Part shown: piece by piece, positions 38,658-50,960 of the stretch | Layout of the letters: every line of letters begins with the position of its first letter | Position numbering within the stretch: position 1 is the stretch's first letter | Assembly (NCBI GenBank): GCA_003999685.1 | Contig: CP021228.1 | Location: 1,116,001 to 1,180,000, forward strand | DNA from: Taiwanofungus camphoratus | Taxonomy: Eukaryota > Basidiomycota > Agaricomycetes > Polyporales > Taiwanofungaceae | Direction of reading: 5' to 3' | DNA length: 64,000 nucleotides | Translations under genes and position numbers: made by a program | Notes under the pieces: generated by a model | Told to the model about the DNA's origin: nothing | Seen by the model: the letters and a program-made list of their open reading frames with translations, nothing else | Databases searched by the model: none

Positions 38658-39153
38658 AAGAGTACTGGTTGCTGTTTGCACTCTGTCCTGCCAGTAGCCC
38701 AGTTTTTTGACCGTCCTGTTCGTTGTCTCTTGGCAACGTGTATATTCCGTCAACCATGACCAAGTCTTTGACCCTCATTGATTCCCATATACATAGCAAT
38801 GCGCACCGTGACAGTGTCTTCACGTTCAGAATCCTGACCATAGTACTGCAAATGTAGTATATACTATCGCAGGGATGCTAGAGTTGCTATCCTCGCCGCC
38901 CACTTGAAGGTCGACTTTTCGGGGTGCCTCGGAGCTCCACCGGGATTTTCAGGGGTCGCAGTCATTGATGTAAAAGGCAACTGTTGTGACGGGGCCGTTC
39001 CGTGAGATACGAACATGCAACGCGGCTAGAGCGTTTGCTCTGACCTGCGGTCCGTTCCTTTGGTCAAGATATCGTTGTGGCACCGCGGCTGTCCGTAGCT
39101 TAATATGAAGCGTTCTTTCGATGAGCTAACTGAAACCTCCCCTGGTTCCGGGT
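38658..39153. promoter_or_regulatory. Upstream region of the second FunK1 gene
   Basis: About 500 bases between the LINE boundary and the FunK1 start; no gene. The LINE insertion therefore sits close upstream of the kinase promoter. No clear TATA element was identified. Confidence 0.4.
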
Positions 39154-39170
39154 ATGTCGTCGACTCCTGA
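39105..39170 (+). other. Upstream open reading frame overlapping the FunK1 start
   Basis: ATG at 39105 opens a 21-codon frame (MKRSFDELTETS...) ending TGA at 39168-39170, in a different frame from the main start at 39154 and overlapping it by 17 bases. If the transcript includes it, it could lower translation of the kinase. The peptide looks like a FunK1 N-terminus (KRSFDEL), so it may instead be a former start separated by a small indel. Confidence 0.5.
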
Positions 39171-41860
39171 CATCAAGCGTCTTCCCCGTCTGATTTGGCA
39201 AAACACACCTCCGGGCAAAAACAGGAGTGAGACCACTCAATCTCAGCGGGCCGAGTATAAGACCCTTGCTCATCAAGTCAATGCTGAACTTCGCGATGAG
39301 CTGCAATATTCCGTTTTCTCGAGCACCCCCCACTTTCTGGACACATTCTTTCCTGTCTGCACCTCGCTTGTTGAGGAAATCTACAGGAAGGCTTGCTCCA
39401 TGAACCCTCCGGTGTATAGTCTCGAGGACACCCTCTGGAATGGGTTTCCTAAAGAGAAGACAATACGTCAGGAGGCTTCACTCTATGAACCATTCGTAAA
39501 TGTTGCCAATTTCATCACACAGTCTTGCACCACACCTAGCAAACTCCCAGTCCGGTGGCTCTCCGACCCTAACCGTTCTCCCGCCCTCGCAGACACAAAG
39601 GCTGCGGACTTGAAGCCCGACATAGTCGCTGTCCTGAACTTTCCTGAGCCAGGACCAGAGGTAGAGTCGAAGAAGTCGCCTCCAAAGGCACCGTGGTCTC
39701 GCATTCACGTTCCAATGGAAGTGAAGAAAGCTCAGTCTGATGCACCAGCTCTTCTTCAACTCCTGGGATACCAACGACAAATTTTCTATGAATCCCATGA
39801 TCGACGCTTTGTTTACGGGTTGGTCCTAGCTGCGAGAAATCTTTATGTCTATTTAGCGGACCGTTCTGGAGTCCTTGGCTCGGAGGTGTTTGATATGCAC
39901 ACGGTAGGTCAATCATATGTATTGTCCATTCCGATACTGACAGCTTCACCTGCAGGAGCCTCACAAGCTCGTACGTGTCATTGCTGCAATAGCAACCCTT
40001 CCAGCATCCCAACTCGGATGGGACACTACCATGCGCGCTATACCGAAGCATGCACTCGAGCGTCCATCAGTGTTCTCCGCTTCCGCTTCGAAGCCCTCAT
40101 ACGAACATGAGTACTCGAAGGGGAACCCGGTTGAATGTTATTGGGTGGTTCAAATGCCAATGCAGAAGGAAGGCAAGCCAGTGGAGATGCAGGCAGACGT
40201 CATGGAGACGTTCATTTTGTGGAAATCTATTAGCCTTTCGCGAGCGGAGGTGATCCGCGGGCGAGCCACCCGTGTTTGGAAAGCTTGGCATGAGAAAGAT
40301 ATGGGCTTGCCTGAAAGTGAACGTGAGGTATGGCCATCTAACTGTTGATTATCCATGTTCGAACTCACCGTACTTTTACTTGATAGATATATATCGTGAA
40401 AGATACTTGGAGGGATGACAGGCGCGATCTCGAGGGCAAACTGTACGCGGAAATTGGCGACTGTGAAGGTGTTGCGAAACTGCACTCGTATTGTGCAGTC
40501 ATGGTAGACGGGCAGCTCGATACGACTCGGAACCTAATTCGACGCGACTTGGCACCAGAAGGAAATCCTGTCGCCATAGATGCAGTGCAGCAGCAAGTGC
40601 CTCAGCATCCCAACCACTCTCCTGGTGAAGAGTGGCAAAGAGTCACGTATTACATTGACCAGGATTACGTGCCAAGGAGATCGCGGCTCGACGGGAAAAA
40701 ACTAGAGGATGTACAACCTCGTGGAAAAACACACTCTAGGCTGGTGATGAAAACATATGGTTGGCCAATCAAGTTTGCAAAGTCACTTCTCGAGATGGTA
40801 GGGGCGTTCAAGGATGCTATTGTCGGTGAGTCCCCTCTGGCTATACCGATGTCTTGACACAAGCATGCTAGTGATTTCATCTTGCAGGCCACCGTAACTC
40901 CTTCCAGAGGAACGTGCTGCATCGAGATATCAGCATAGGGAATATATTGATCGCCTCCAAACCTAAGCCTGGCTATCGAGGAATTTTGATTGACTACGAA
41001 AATGCGATTATACTCAAGCCTGGTCGTGAACCGCTCCACGATGATCCCGTATCGGTATATCAATCACGACACTGTCAATCATATGTTTAATGACTTTTAT
41101 TATTATATAGGGCACACGTCCATTCATCTCCCCCGAAGTATTGGGAAGGAAGCCTCTTTGGGACCACAGCCGAAAACGTCCTAAGACAATGCCACGATTA
41201 CACCCGAAACACGACTTCATTCATGACCTAGAGAGTTTCTTCTGGGTTCTGGTCTGGCTTTGCATGTCTCGCAGCGGCCCAGCAAAGCGCCGGGAAGAGC
41301 TCATAACCCCAAACTCCGAGGACGATGAGTTTTGCGAAACATTCAAGCAACTCTTTGAAGGGAGTGACGACGTGTTGGTTTTGAAGAAAAAGGAAGTATT
41401 CAGACTTCCTGAATCATTCGGTTCGGTGGTCATAAACCATGTTACGGATTGGTGTGACCCCCTAAAATCCCTCTTGGAGAAGTTCTATGATATCTTGACT
41501 GCAGCGTACGCCGATGAGAAACGCAATTTCGACATCAAAATCTACGAGGCCGTCATAAATGCATTCCAGACGATGGAGGACGAGTTGGAAAAGAGACCTG
41601 AGAAAAAGTACGCGAAATTGAGGGAACATGAGGAGGCACGACGACATCGGGACTTGCAAGGACATTGGGATCTGTCTTCGCCTAAAACGCGGAAGACGGC
41701 CGCTGGGACACAGAAGACGGCCGCTGAGACACAGGAGCCACCAACCCCCCCGCCGACATTGCCCGCCTACCTGAAAGAACCCGAATCACCTACTCCCCAG
41801 TCGAAGCGAGCTAAAACTGGGGTGATGCTCGACATCAGGAGTTCTCCTCTCAATCGTTGA
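39154..41860 (+). CDS. FunK1-type fungal protein kinase, second copy
   Basis: Same fungal-specific kinase family as 15282-17909 but clearly diverged. Exons 39154-39903, 39956-40327, 40387-40825, 40888-41048 and 41111-41860 join in frame with GT-AG introns of 52-62 nt, giving about 823 residues. Exon 1 has the N-terminal FunK1 part with HVPMEVKK and FVYGLVLAARNLYVYLADRS. Exon 2 gives LVRVIAAIATL..LGWDTTM. Exon 3 begins IYIVKDTWRDD, the likely ATP-binding lysine. Exon 4 has the catalytic loop LHRDISIGNILI and LIDYENA in the DFG position. Exon 5 starts GTRPFISPEVL, then HDFIHDLESFFWVLVWLCMS. The C-terminus has a short tandem KTAAGTQ/KTAAETQ repeat and a basic SKRAKTG patch. No break seen, so probably expressed. 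Substrate unknown. Confidence 0.88.
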
Positions 41861-42599
41861 TCGTATGGGCACACAGCTGGTACGCAGGTGGTGGAAGACT
41901 AAGATGAGGCGGCATGGCAGACCATTGAAAGGTGAGGATGTGGAGAATGAATTGTGATCCTTTGTTTTGTATGCATGATTCCATTATGCACTGCTTTCGT
42001 GTTATTTAAATACTCGGTAAACATTGCTTTGATGTAGTGTTGCCGCGAGTCGAGTCGAGTTCGCAAACTCGCCACAACTCGGTTTTTCGAGTTTAAGGGA
42101 TAACTTATATAAGTCTAATCGACGACGAGATGGCCGTGTCCCGGAGTCCCCGCATTGCCCCGAACAATGCCGTATCCTGCCATTAGCAGCGAGACCTGCG
42201 TACGAATATCAGTTATCCCGCAGCGAGACCTGCTGATGCTCACCAATCATCGCACAGCGACAAACATTTCACCACAGCGGATGTCCAGATATGGCGAGCT
42301 GCAAAGAAAAATACAAAGAGGGGCACATTCCGATTTTTTTCCCCCTCATTTTCTTTCGCACTGCTTGCCAGGTAGGATGCCGTTGACTGTTTCCCTCCAT
42401 TGACTGACGAAGTTTCTTTCGCACTGCTTGTAGTGTCGGGGGCAGAAATGTTTTGGACGTTCTGCCAACTGCTGCCGGCACAATGGCAATTGCCACCCCT
42501 GGCAGAATTTGGCAGAAGTGTCTGTGCATTTTCGTGTAGCTAAGGTAGACAGTGAGCAATGCAACATTGTATTATTACTAGAAGACAATTGTAAGATAC
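41861..42599. other. Intergenic with a small internal repeat
   Basis: No gene. The motif TTTCTTTCGCACTGCTTG occurs twice, near 42350 and 42415, and CGAGT is repeated around 42050-42090. Origin unknown. Confidence 0.45.
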
Positions 42600-42890
42600 C
42601 TAGGATGAGATACCCTTTGAGACCAGAACTGAGGCCACATCCCACACCACATTTGCAGACTGTCCAACCCTGAGTTGAATCTCATTGTTGAATGAGGTGG
42701 GAGCCACACCTGCATCAATCTTCTCTAATTTATCAAATGAATATATGTGTCCAGCTGCTATGTTTTCACCCTCAAGTTGAGGATCAATTGGCAACACATT
42801 TTGATCAATGGTGCACTGTGCAAGCTTGTCAAATGCAGCATCAATATCTTCCATACTGACTCCCTCAGGCCCTTTCAAGACAGAGCCCAT
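42600..42890 (-). pseudogene. Unrecognised coding fragment, CpG-free
   Basis: A clean minus-strand frame of about 85 residues containing GVSMEDIDAAFDKLAQ, IAAGHIYSFDKLEKI and LRVGQSANVVWDVASVLVSK, followed by a possible GTATCT donor. The amino-acid content looks like real protein, but I do not recognise it. The DNA contains essentially no CpG, unlike the neighbouring minisatellite, and resembles the decayed block at 51.5-61 kb. The frame reads upstream into the minisatellite, so its true start is missing. Confidence 0.4.
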
Positions 42891-42904
42891 CCAGTGAAAA
42901 ACCC

Positions 42905-43215
42905 CGTTGCAACAGGCCAATAAATGCTGAGTTTGGCCCGTTGTGAACGGGCTGTCTGACGTCGGCCGACCATTGAAACAAGCCCCATTGCAATGGGTTG
43001 GCCGGGTGTGAATGTATTCCCATTGCAACGGGTTGGCCGGTGATGGGACCTACCCATTGCAACAGGTCGGCCAGCGATGGGACCTACCCGTTGTAATGGG
43101 TCGGCTGACGATGGGACCTACCCGTTGTAACGGGTCGGCCGGCAATGGGACCTACCCGTTGTAACGGGTTGGCCGGCAATGGACCCATCCTGTTGCAATG
43201 GGTCAGCCAGCCATT
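42905..43215. repeat. 34-bp minisatellite with an internal near-palindrome
   Basis: Five full 34-base units in exact register at 43023-43056, 43057-43090, 43091-43124, 43125-43158 and 43159-43192, plus degenerate units on both sides. Consensus pieces: CCCGTTGTAACGGGT (nearly self-complementary), CGGCCGGCAATGGGACCTA. A CpG-poor relative lies at 59577-59720. Confidence 0.9.
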
Positions 43216-43250
43216 CCTTATTTCCAGGGATGCCCCCTGGCCCTTGCAGC

Positions 43251-43864
43251 TGTTACAAGGCGATACAGGTGTGGGCGTACATTTCATTTTTCTCCTTACT
43301 TCACGGACTAGTGGGTCATGTACACTTATGATTACCACCACCATTCCAGATGGGCTGTCCATCCCTGCTTAGTTATGGACCGTTACTCAGAGGGGGCCAT
43401 CCGGGCCTCTGACTCAAGGACACTTAGTAGGTACTGATACCTGTGGGGCGAGGGCCGACTTGCCCTAAGCCCACCGTAGTACTTAAGGGGTTGACTCACT
43501 GCGGAGTACCCCAATCTTGTCCTCTTGTTTCCTACCTTGTTTATTACCTTCGTTACTAGTCACCATAGGTTACACTTCGGTAGCCTTAGCCTCACCGTGT
43601 ACTTGGACACCATCGTTGTCCTTGTACTTTGTATATACCTTCGTCTATTCAACGGGTCTTCTCAGACCATCTACTCTCTTGTGACTACACTTGGAGCTAG
43701 ACGACACAACATAGCCTGCAACTCTCTCAAGACCATTGGGCTAGCGGTTGAAGACTTAGGTGTATACTTGTCATCAGCCAGGCTGATTCCTTGCATACAC
43801 GCTTGACTACTCAACGACTCACCATCACTAGTAGTCGCTTATGGGCGTAGACACCCCCATAACA
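43251..43864 (+). repeat. 5' LTR, family B
   Basis: 614 bp, TGTTA...TAACA ends; shares most of its length with 50961-51547 and, reversed, with 61525-62116. Confidence 0.9.
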
Positions 43865-44299
43865 TTAGGACAAGATTCCAACTTCTATCTGCGGATAGCG
43901 AACCCGAATCTGAAACGAATGAACGAAACACCCGAACCTCACCAACGTCCTCATAGGCAGGATTGGATAAGACCAGCGTCTCGAGAAGGGACTGGCAGGA
44001 GGAGACTACTTGACTACAAGTACGCACCATCATTTGCCCACCAGAGAGAGAGAGAGAGGCACGAACAGGATGAAACGATTCCTGGCGATAGTCCGGAGAG
44101 CTATTGCCTGGCGAAGAAAACTGAAAGAAGGGAGAGAAGAGGAGGAACTCCCACGACCAGAAATAGTCGAAGAAAACGCACTCAGGATTCCATGAAATGG
44201 ACCGCTCACAGCGAGCGACGATGACCTTGGACTTTATCAACCCTCCACTGGTGTCCTAAACCAGGGACAGGGAGGTGCAGGCCCCAAGGAAGAACAACA

Positions 44300-45690
44300 G
44301 CATGACGACACTGAAGCAACGTCGACATCACAGATGCAGATGCACCACTGGAAAAAGCGGAGCTGTTATCGATGCAGAAAGTCAGGACACACAGTCAAGG
44401 AGTGCCCTGAACCCAGGAAGCTCAAACGAAGGGGAGGTGATCACCATAGCTCAGTCGAAGCTGATGACGAACAGGGTAACCAGTATGGGATGGAACCCGG
44501 ACTTTCACAACCCCCTGAGGCAATCGGGGGAGTAGGCTCCGGGGGGGAGGATTCACTCCCCATCATCACAGAACCCTTGTCACAATGGCCGACCAGCAAG
44601 AGCGATTTTATGTTGGAAGAAACCCAGCCATACCCTTGTCCACCAGCAGACTACTGGGGCAGTGAAGAATCTGATGGATTGATAGAGCTACCCATGACAG
44701 GGACCCCACGAGCATACCCAGATGAACCGAACATCAAAAGCGATGAAGGCATGTCAGCGGAACTCACACATGCCGGGTTTTCTCTAAGGCAACCCAACTC
44801 GACGCACGAACTGCCAAAACCCTCGATACGGAATGTAATTACTGGACTTCACAAATGCCATACACTCTATTTGCCTGGCTACTTTGTTGTAGGGGAAAAA
44901 GCCATCACAGTTTGCCCCCTACTGGACAGTGGGGCCGATGCTAACTTAGTTCACCCGGACTTTGTGAAGAAATGGGGATTCCCTACCAGACCACTACCAC
45001 GAACAGTGATCTCCACCACCATTGATGGGAGTGCAAACAAAGGGGGGCCCATCATCCATCGAGTCGAAGGCAGTATCCACCTACAAGGAAACGATGTCCC
45101 GACTAACTTCTACGTCTCCGACATTGGGCCACTCAACGTTGTACTTGGCAACCCCTGGCTTGCACAGGTCAATCCAAAAATCGACTGGGTAAAAGGGATG
45201 CTCGACATTGACCAAGCCAGGCTTACTGAATGGCAAGGGTACCATGCCTGGATCATGGCCCAACCGACCACAAATGGGATTCCTCTCTGCCGTGCCTCTG
45301 TACATGAGGATGACGATGAATTAGAGGAGATAATATGCGCATACACATGGGGAGAAGGTGTCCTAGGCGTCTTTCAAGACGCATCCGAACCACTAGTAGA
45401 CAAGGAAGGCCTGCTAAGGACGCCCAAATACCACCAATCGAAGTTGAACTGGGGAAGCCCAGTCAACGGCTCGAAGCGGTTCATAGCAACAGCCAGACAG
45501 ACTAGTACACCTCTGATGCCTCCCGACCAAGAACTGCGAATCGAGGACATGGTACCAGAATACCTGCTCGACTACAAAGACCGGTTTGAAAAGGCAGCGG
45601 CCAAGCAATTCCCTGAACTTCGACCATGGGACCATGCCGTCGAAACCAAACCTGACTTTGTGCCAAGAAAGTGCGGTGTCATTCCACTAT
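44300..45690 (+). other. Family B element: zinc knuckle and protease region
   Basis: CCHC knuckle CYRCRKSGHTVKECP near 44360, an acidic/Pro-rich linker and a retropepsin with the LLDSGADANLV active site near 44920. Fossil. Confidence 0.8.
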
Positions 45691-45699
45691 CATGAGCAG

Positions 45700-46930
45700 A
45701 ACAGGTTGAGATGGATAAGTTCCTGGACGAGAATCTAGCAATGGGATATCTGCGAGAATCCAAGTCACCCATGGCCTCCCCAGCATTCTTTGTCAAGAAG
45801 AAGGATGGCGGGCTCCAACCCTGTCAGGACTACCGGTACCTTAACAACAGCACGGTGAAAGATGCATACCCACTCCCACTTATTGGAGAATTGATCAACA
45901 GACTGACCAAAGCGACTGTCTTCACCTCCGTAATGGGTACAACAACGTATGCATCAAGGAGGGCGACCAATGGAAGGGTGCTTTTATGGTCAATCATCAT
46001 GGAACCAAGAAACTGGTCGAGCCAACGGTCATGTTCTATGGCATGTGCAATGCCCCGGCAACCTTTCAACGACTCATGAATGATGGGTTTGAGGACATGC
46101 TCATGGAAGGATGGCTCGTCATCTACATGGACAACATCCTGATCTTTTCTGATGATGCTGCGGTCCACAAGGAATGAACACGGTGCAACGGTTGCAGGAG
46201 TTAGACCTCTTTGTCAAACCACAGAAGTGTGCATTTGACGTCCAAGAAGTCGAATTCTTAGGAATGACCATCACACCGGGCCAAGTCCACATGGACAAAG
46301 ACAAGCTACGAGGCATTGAGAACTGGCCGATGCCAACCAAGGTCAAAGATGTTGAACGATTCTTGGGTCTAGCTAACTTCTACCGCCGGTTCATACGGGG
46401 ATTCTCTGACATCGCCCATCCCTTGAACGCTCTAAAGAAAAAGGGGGTACAGTGGAACTGGACTGCGAAATGCGAGACCGCCTTTAGAGAACTCAAGCAC
46501 CGCTTCTGTGAAACCCCGGTCCTTACCATGATCGACCCAGAGAAACCATTCGTGATCAAATGTGATGCATCCTTGGTAGCGACAGGAGCGGTACTACAGC
46601 AGGAAGGTTTTGACGGGAAACTGCACCCCACGGCGTATCTCTCGAAGTCGCTGAACAAAGCAGAATGAAACTATCAGATCTACGATAGGGAACTGTTGGC
46701 AATTGTACGAGCACTCGAAGAATGGCGCCACCATTTGGAAGGGGTGAAACACCTAGTTACAATCCTAATGGACCACAAAAACCTGACGTACTTCAGGGAA
46801 GCCCAGCAACTCACACGACGACAGGTGCGATGGCAGCTGTTGCTATTGCAGTTTGAACTACGGTTAGAAAACCGGAAAGGCAAGCACCTTGTAGTCACCA
46901 ACGCACTCTCACGACGACCAGGCCACCCTG
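45700..46930 (+). other. Family B element: reverse transcriptase and RNase H region
   Basis: Shows [28 protein letters not shown], the YMDNILIFSDD active-site block (YMDN variant), FLGLANFYRRFI and the RNase H start IKCDASLVATGAV. Fossil with several breaks. Confidence 0.82.
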
Positions 46931-47179
46931 GGGGTGAGTGGGACAATGAGGACGTCGTCCTCCTCCCCGATGAACTCTTCCTCAATGCCACTAATACAGC
47001 CATCATTGAAAGGATACGCGAATGTCGTAGCCACGATAAGATGGTCATTGAGACAATTGACGCTTTAAAATGGGGGAAGGTACCGCCATTCAAAGGCACA
47101 GGATTTGCGCACATAAAACTGGCAGATTGGGACGTTCAGGAAGGTTTAATTTTCTATAAAAATCGGGTCTACGTGCCTC

Positions 47180-48418
47180 CTGATGATGACCTGCATTGAG
47201 ACGTCATCCGACTCTGCCACGACACACCTGCCATGGCACACCCTGGTGTCCAAGGCACCTTTGCCATTGCCAAAAGAGACTGGTTCTGATATGGAATGGC
47301 CACGTACATTGAGAAGTACGTCAAAGGATGCGCCAAATGTCAAGAAAACAAGGTCAACATGCACCCAACACAGCCACCGATGCATCCAATTCCCACTGAA
47401 CCAAACTCCAGGCCGTTCTCACACATCTCAGCGGACTTCATCACTGACTTACCAGAGTCAAAAGGCTTTGATGCACTAATGGTAGTTGTCAACTGAGAAC
47501 TGTCCAAGGGGATCGTCTTGATTCCATGCAACAAGACCATCGATGCAGTCGGAACAGCAGAGGCGCTTCACCAGAACGTCTATCGGCGATATGGACTGCT
47601 GGACAGGATGATATCAGACAGAGGTCCTCAGTTCGCAGCGGCAGTCTTCCGTGAATGGTGCAAGCTAACCAGGGTCAAGGCAGTAATGTCCACCGCCTAC
47701 CACCCCCAGTCTGATGGAAGTACTGAGCGCGTCAACCAAGAGCTTGAAGTAGCATGGTGGATCCTATGCGCGAACAACCTGCATGACTGGGTGAAGTTCA
47801 TCCCCGAATTCGAGTTCGCGCACAACCAGGTACCACATGCAGGATGAAAGGAGTCACCATTCAAGCTGATCATGGGATATGATCTGAAAGCCATTGGCTC
47901 CCCTAAGGCATCAGAAAAGTACCCGTCCATCAAGGACCGCCTCTCAACCATCAGTGAGTCCAGAAAGGAAGCCTTGGTGGCACAAGATCTGGCCACACAG
48001 CTTATAGCGGAACGAACACGGCAGCCATGGAAACCGTTCGAGAAAGGTGCACAGGTTTGGCTAGAAGCCATGAATCTTTGACTAAAGATTCCGAAAAAGT
48101 TTGCCCCAAAACGCGTAGGACTGCTCAAGATAGCCGAAGTCCTAGGACTGCTGACATACAGGCTGCAGCTACCGAAAACATGGAAGATACACCCAGTATT
48201 CCATGCATCGCTGTTGACACCATACCAGGAGACTAAGAAACATGGCCCGAACTTTACTAGGCCACCCCCAGAGTTAGTCGATGGGGATGAAGAATATGAA
48301 GTCAAGGGCATTCGTGGGCATCGTGTCCGACATGGGAACTGGCAGTTCCTGGTCAAATGGGTTGGGTGGCTGAACTCCACTAACACATGGCAGTTGGAGG
48401 CAGACTTAGTGAACTAGT
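47180..48418 (+). other. Family B element: integrase and chromodomain region
   Basis: HHCC finger with CAKCQENK, DDE core blocks SADFITDLP and SDRGPQFAA, a GPFxI-like basic part and a C-terminal chromodomain (EYEVKGIRGHR, FLVKWVGW, NTWQ). Chromodomains in this family direct integration to heterochromatin. Confidence 0.82.
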
Positions 48419-48730
48419 CTGAGATCCTCGAACGGTATAAGAGGGTCAACAAGTTACCAGCAAGGCCCCAGATGAATGCCCGGTACACCCACATCTGCAG
48501 ATATGTATACACCTGTGGCTCACCTGGAGAATGACACTACGATGTCCACTCATACAAACCCCCACTCTCAGTCCATGCACTTGAACCACAGTGCAGCAAA
48601 CGTATGGGCCCTCGCACCCTGGGTGCAGACAAGGCAGACTCAGGCCCATCCATATGACGCAGTGCAGGAGACAGTGCCCCCATATGCCGCATTGGATGAT
48701 CCATACAATCACTGGAGGCTGGCACACTGG

Positions 48731-50369
48731 TGATGAGTCCCGTAGCCTCCTGGGCCCCAAATCGTGATTTTAGGAGCTTTCTAATCCCCCAACCGACCAC
48801 TCTAAGACTCTTCTACAGCCTATGACAGGAGGGATAGGTCCCTATAATATTTCTAATGCCCCCTTTCCTTCCTAAACCCTCCTAACACCCTACGAAGTCT
48901 TGCGAAGTCACATGAGGTGCTACGAGGTTTCGAATGCTAGACACGAAGTCCCTAACTCCTGCTAAGTCCACTATCGGACACTGCCGGTCCTCCCATACTG
49001 TTCCATTGGATCTAGGTCCTATCTACTACGTCACTCATCCCGGGCTTAGCTAAGAAGTCTTAGCTAAGTCTCTCCTAGCTCTTGTGATTGCAGCTACCTC
49101 CGATAGGCTCCGAAATGGTCTGAAGTTCCGGAAGTTGAACTTAGGAAGCCTTGCGCACCCCATGGGTCTCGATCCTATGCCATAAGGTCATCCTAGGGTG
49201 TATCCATATGGCCCTCCACCCAGTTAGGACACCTCCTACCCCGATTAGGCCAAGTTCCGCTGCTAAGAACTTCGTGCGCTCTTAGCCCACTAAGATAGGT
49301 GATCACAGCGCATGGCTGCTCTCGGATAGTCATCCCGCCCTCGTGAATGAAGTTGGTCACCTTTCTACCGTACATAGTTCCCCTGTTTCAGTTCCTATTT
49401 AGTTCCTATCCTCCTCGTGTTCACTTCAGAGCCCATGCACTTTAGTACACATTTCGGACTCGTAAGGATCACTTCGTGCAAGAATAGTTCACCTCACGCT
49501 CCCCTACTTAGTCAGAGGTAGTTTACTATGTACGACAGAGACCCCTCAGTGCACGCTTCTCTCTTTGGAATACAAGTTCCCCTGTAGCTCCAATCTCAGG
49601 AAAGCGTCATGAGTACAACCTTAGGAACGGTCCTAAGGCCCCTAAGTCTCCACCCCAGCTCTGTTTCAGTACCTTTGAACTACGTCTACGCTCGCGATAT
49701 ATCTACAAACCACGTCTACGCTTCCCGAACTACGCACTACGATCTACGAAGTCGCTGTGACTTCGCGCCCTTCAGCACCTCTTATAGCACCTATCCGGTA
49801 GGCCTCCGCCTTAGTTATACCTTTAGGCTCACGTTGTGTCATTCCTACGTCCTATGAATAACCCTACAACTCTCCCATAGCCTTCATCTCGGGCTATAGC
49901 ACCTCTCTCTATGCCCTCGAACTCTCTGACCCACATCTCAAAGTCATCAGACACTTCAGAGCTTCCAGCAACCTCGTTCTCCAATTTCTATCCCAAGTAT
50001 TAGCTCTCCGAACCCTCCGACCTCTCCTACAGGTCCCCTACCTAACTCTAGCTAAAAGGACTTCGCAGCTCCTACAAAGTCAGCTCGTGCGATTTAGCTA
50101 AAACTTCGAAGGACTTCGCAGAATCTCGAAGGACTTTGCATACTTCGGAGGGCCTCGCAAGGCCTTAGGGATCGTATAGCACTTAGGAACAAGATCCTGT
50201 TGTGCAGGACCCTTGACCCCTTACTCCCCCACTTACAAAACAAGACATACAGGTTTTCCGGTATCATACAGGTTGTAGCTCCTACCCTCACATCCTCACA
50301 GTTATCACACTACCCCACAGCCACGTTGCGGAGCACTCCCTAGGTGCCAGGGTCCCCTAGGTCGTATCA
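48731..50369 (+). repeat. Solo LTR of family A, inserted in the family B element
   Basis: 1639 bp, same TGATGAG...GTATCA ends as the LTRs at 23714 and 34182 but with many more differences. Flanked by CTGG (48727-48730) and CCGG (50370-50373), a likely 4-bp duplication with one change. Left by LTR-LTR recombination of an earlier copy. Confidence 0.9.
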
Positions 50370-50373
50370 CCGG

Positions 50374-50930
50374 ATAGCATGGACCTTGGTGGATGTGGAC
50401 CTCTGGCCGGAGGTCGACATGAGGATACTAGCATGGCTGGACCTGTGGATGCTGGTCGACACCTATCAGACACTAGTGGGCATAGCTTGCGACGCTGGTG
50501 GCCTCGCCACAATAGAGTGTCAGCGGATGGGTCTTGGTGCAAATGGGGACAACCCAATGACATGGGAGCTGGCCCATGTCCACATCGATGTGGGCAGAGC
50601 GGCACGGGACCTGCTCACCTATCTCATGTGATCACCTCTGGTGGGACTCATCAACAATGTGATCCCCTTCAGACACCAGGCCCGGGTGCAGGTGCCTACT
50701 ATTAGCTACACCCCCGGCTCATCATCAGGAGGGCCCTCGACTGCCGACTCCTCTAACCCCTCAGCAACCAACTCCCCCTTTTGCATATGGTGCCTTCAAG
50801 TTGGGCATCGGGTGGAGGAATGCGTACATGATAGTGATGATGACCTGTTGTCTGACCACTCTGACACCATCCAACCTTGCACGGCACTGGAGGAGAACAC
50901 TGATGGCCCTGATGTTGAGGATTAGATTAT
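50374..50930 (+). other. Family B element: extra region with a second zinc knuckle
   Basis: Downstream of the chromodomain and of the solo LTR, a frame contains CIWCLQVGHRVEECV (C-x2-C-x4-H-x4-C) near 50780 and an acidic tail ending in EENTDGPDVED. It is separate from the Gag-type knuckle at 44360 and suggests an accessory gene 3' of pol. Confidence 0.55.
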
Positions 50931-50960
50931 CGGGGTGACAAATCTTTGAGAGGGGGGTAA

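Noticed and set aside
42905-43215. Regular direct repeats that might suggest a CRISPR array
   Set aside because: Units are head-to-tail without unique spacers, and the genome is clearly eukaryotic.
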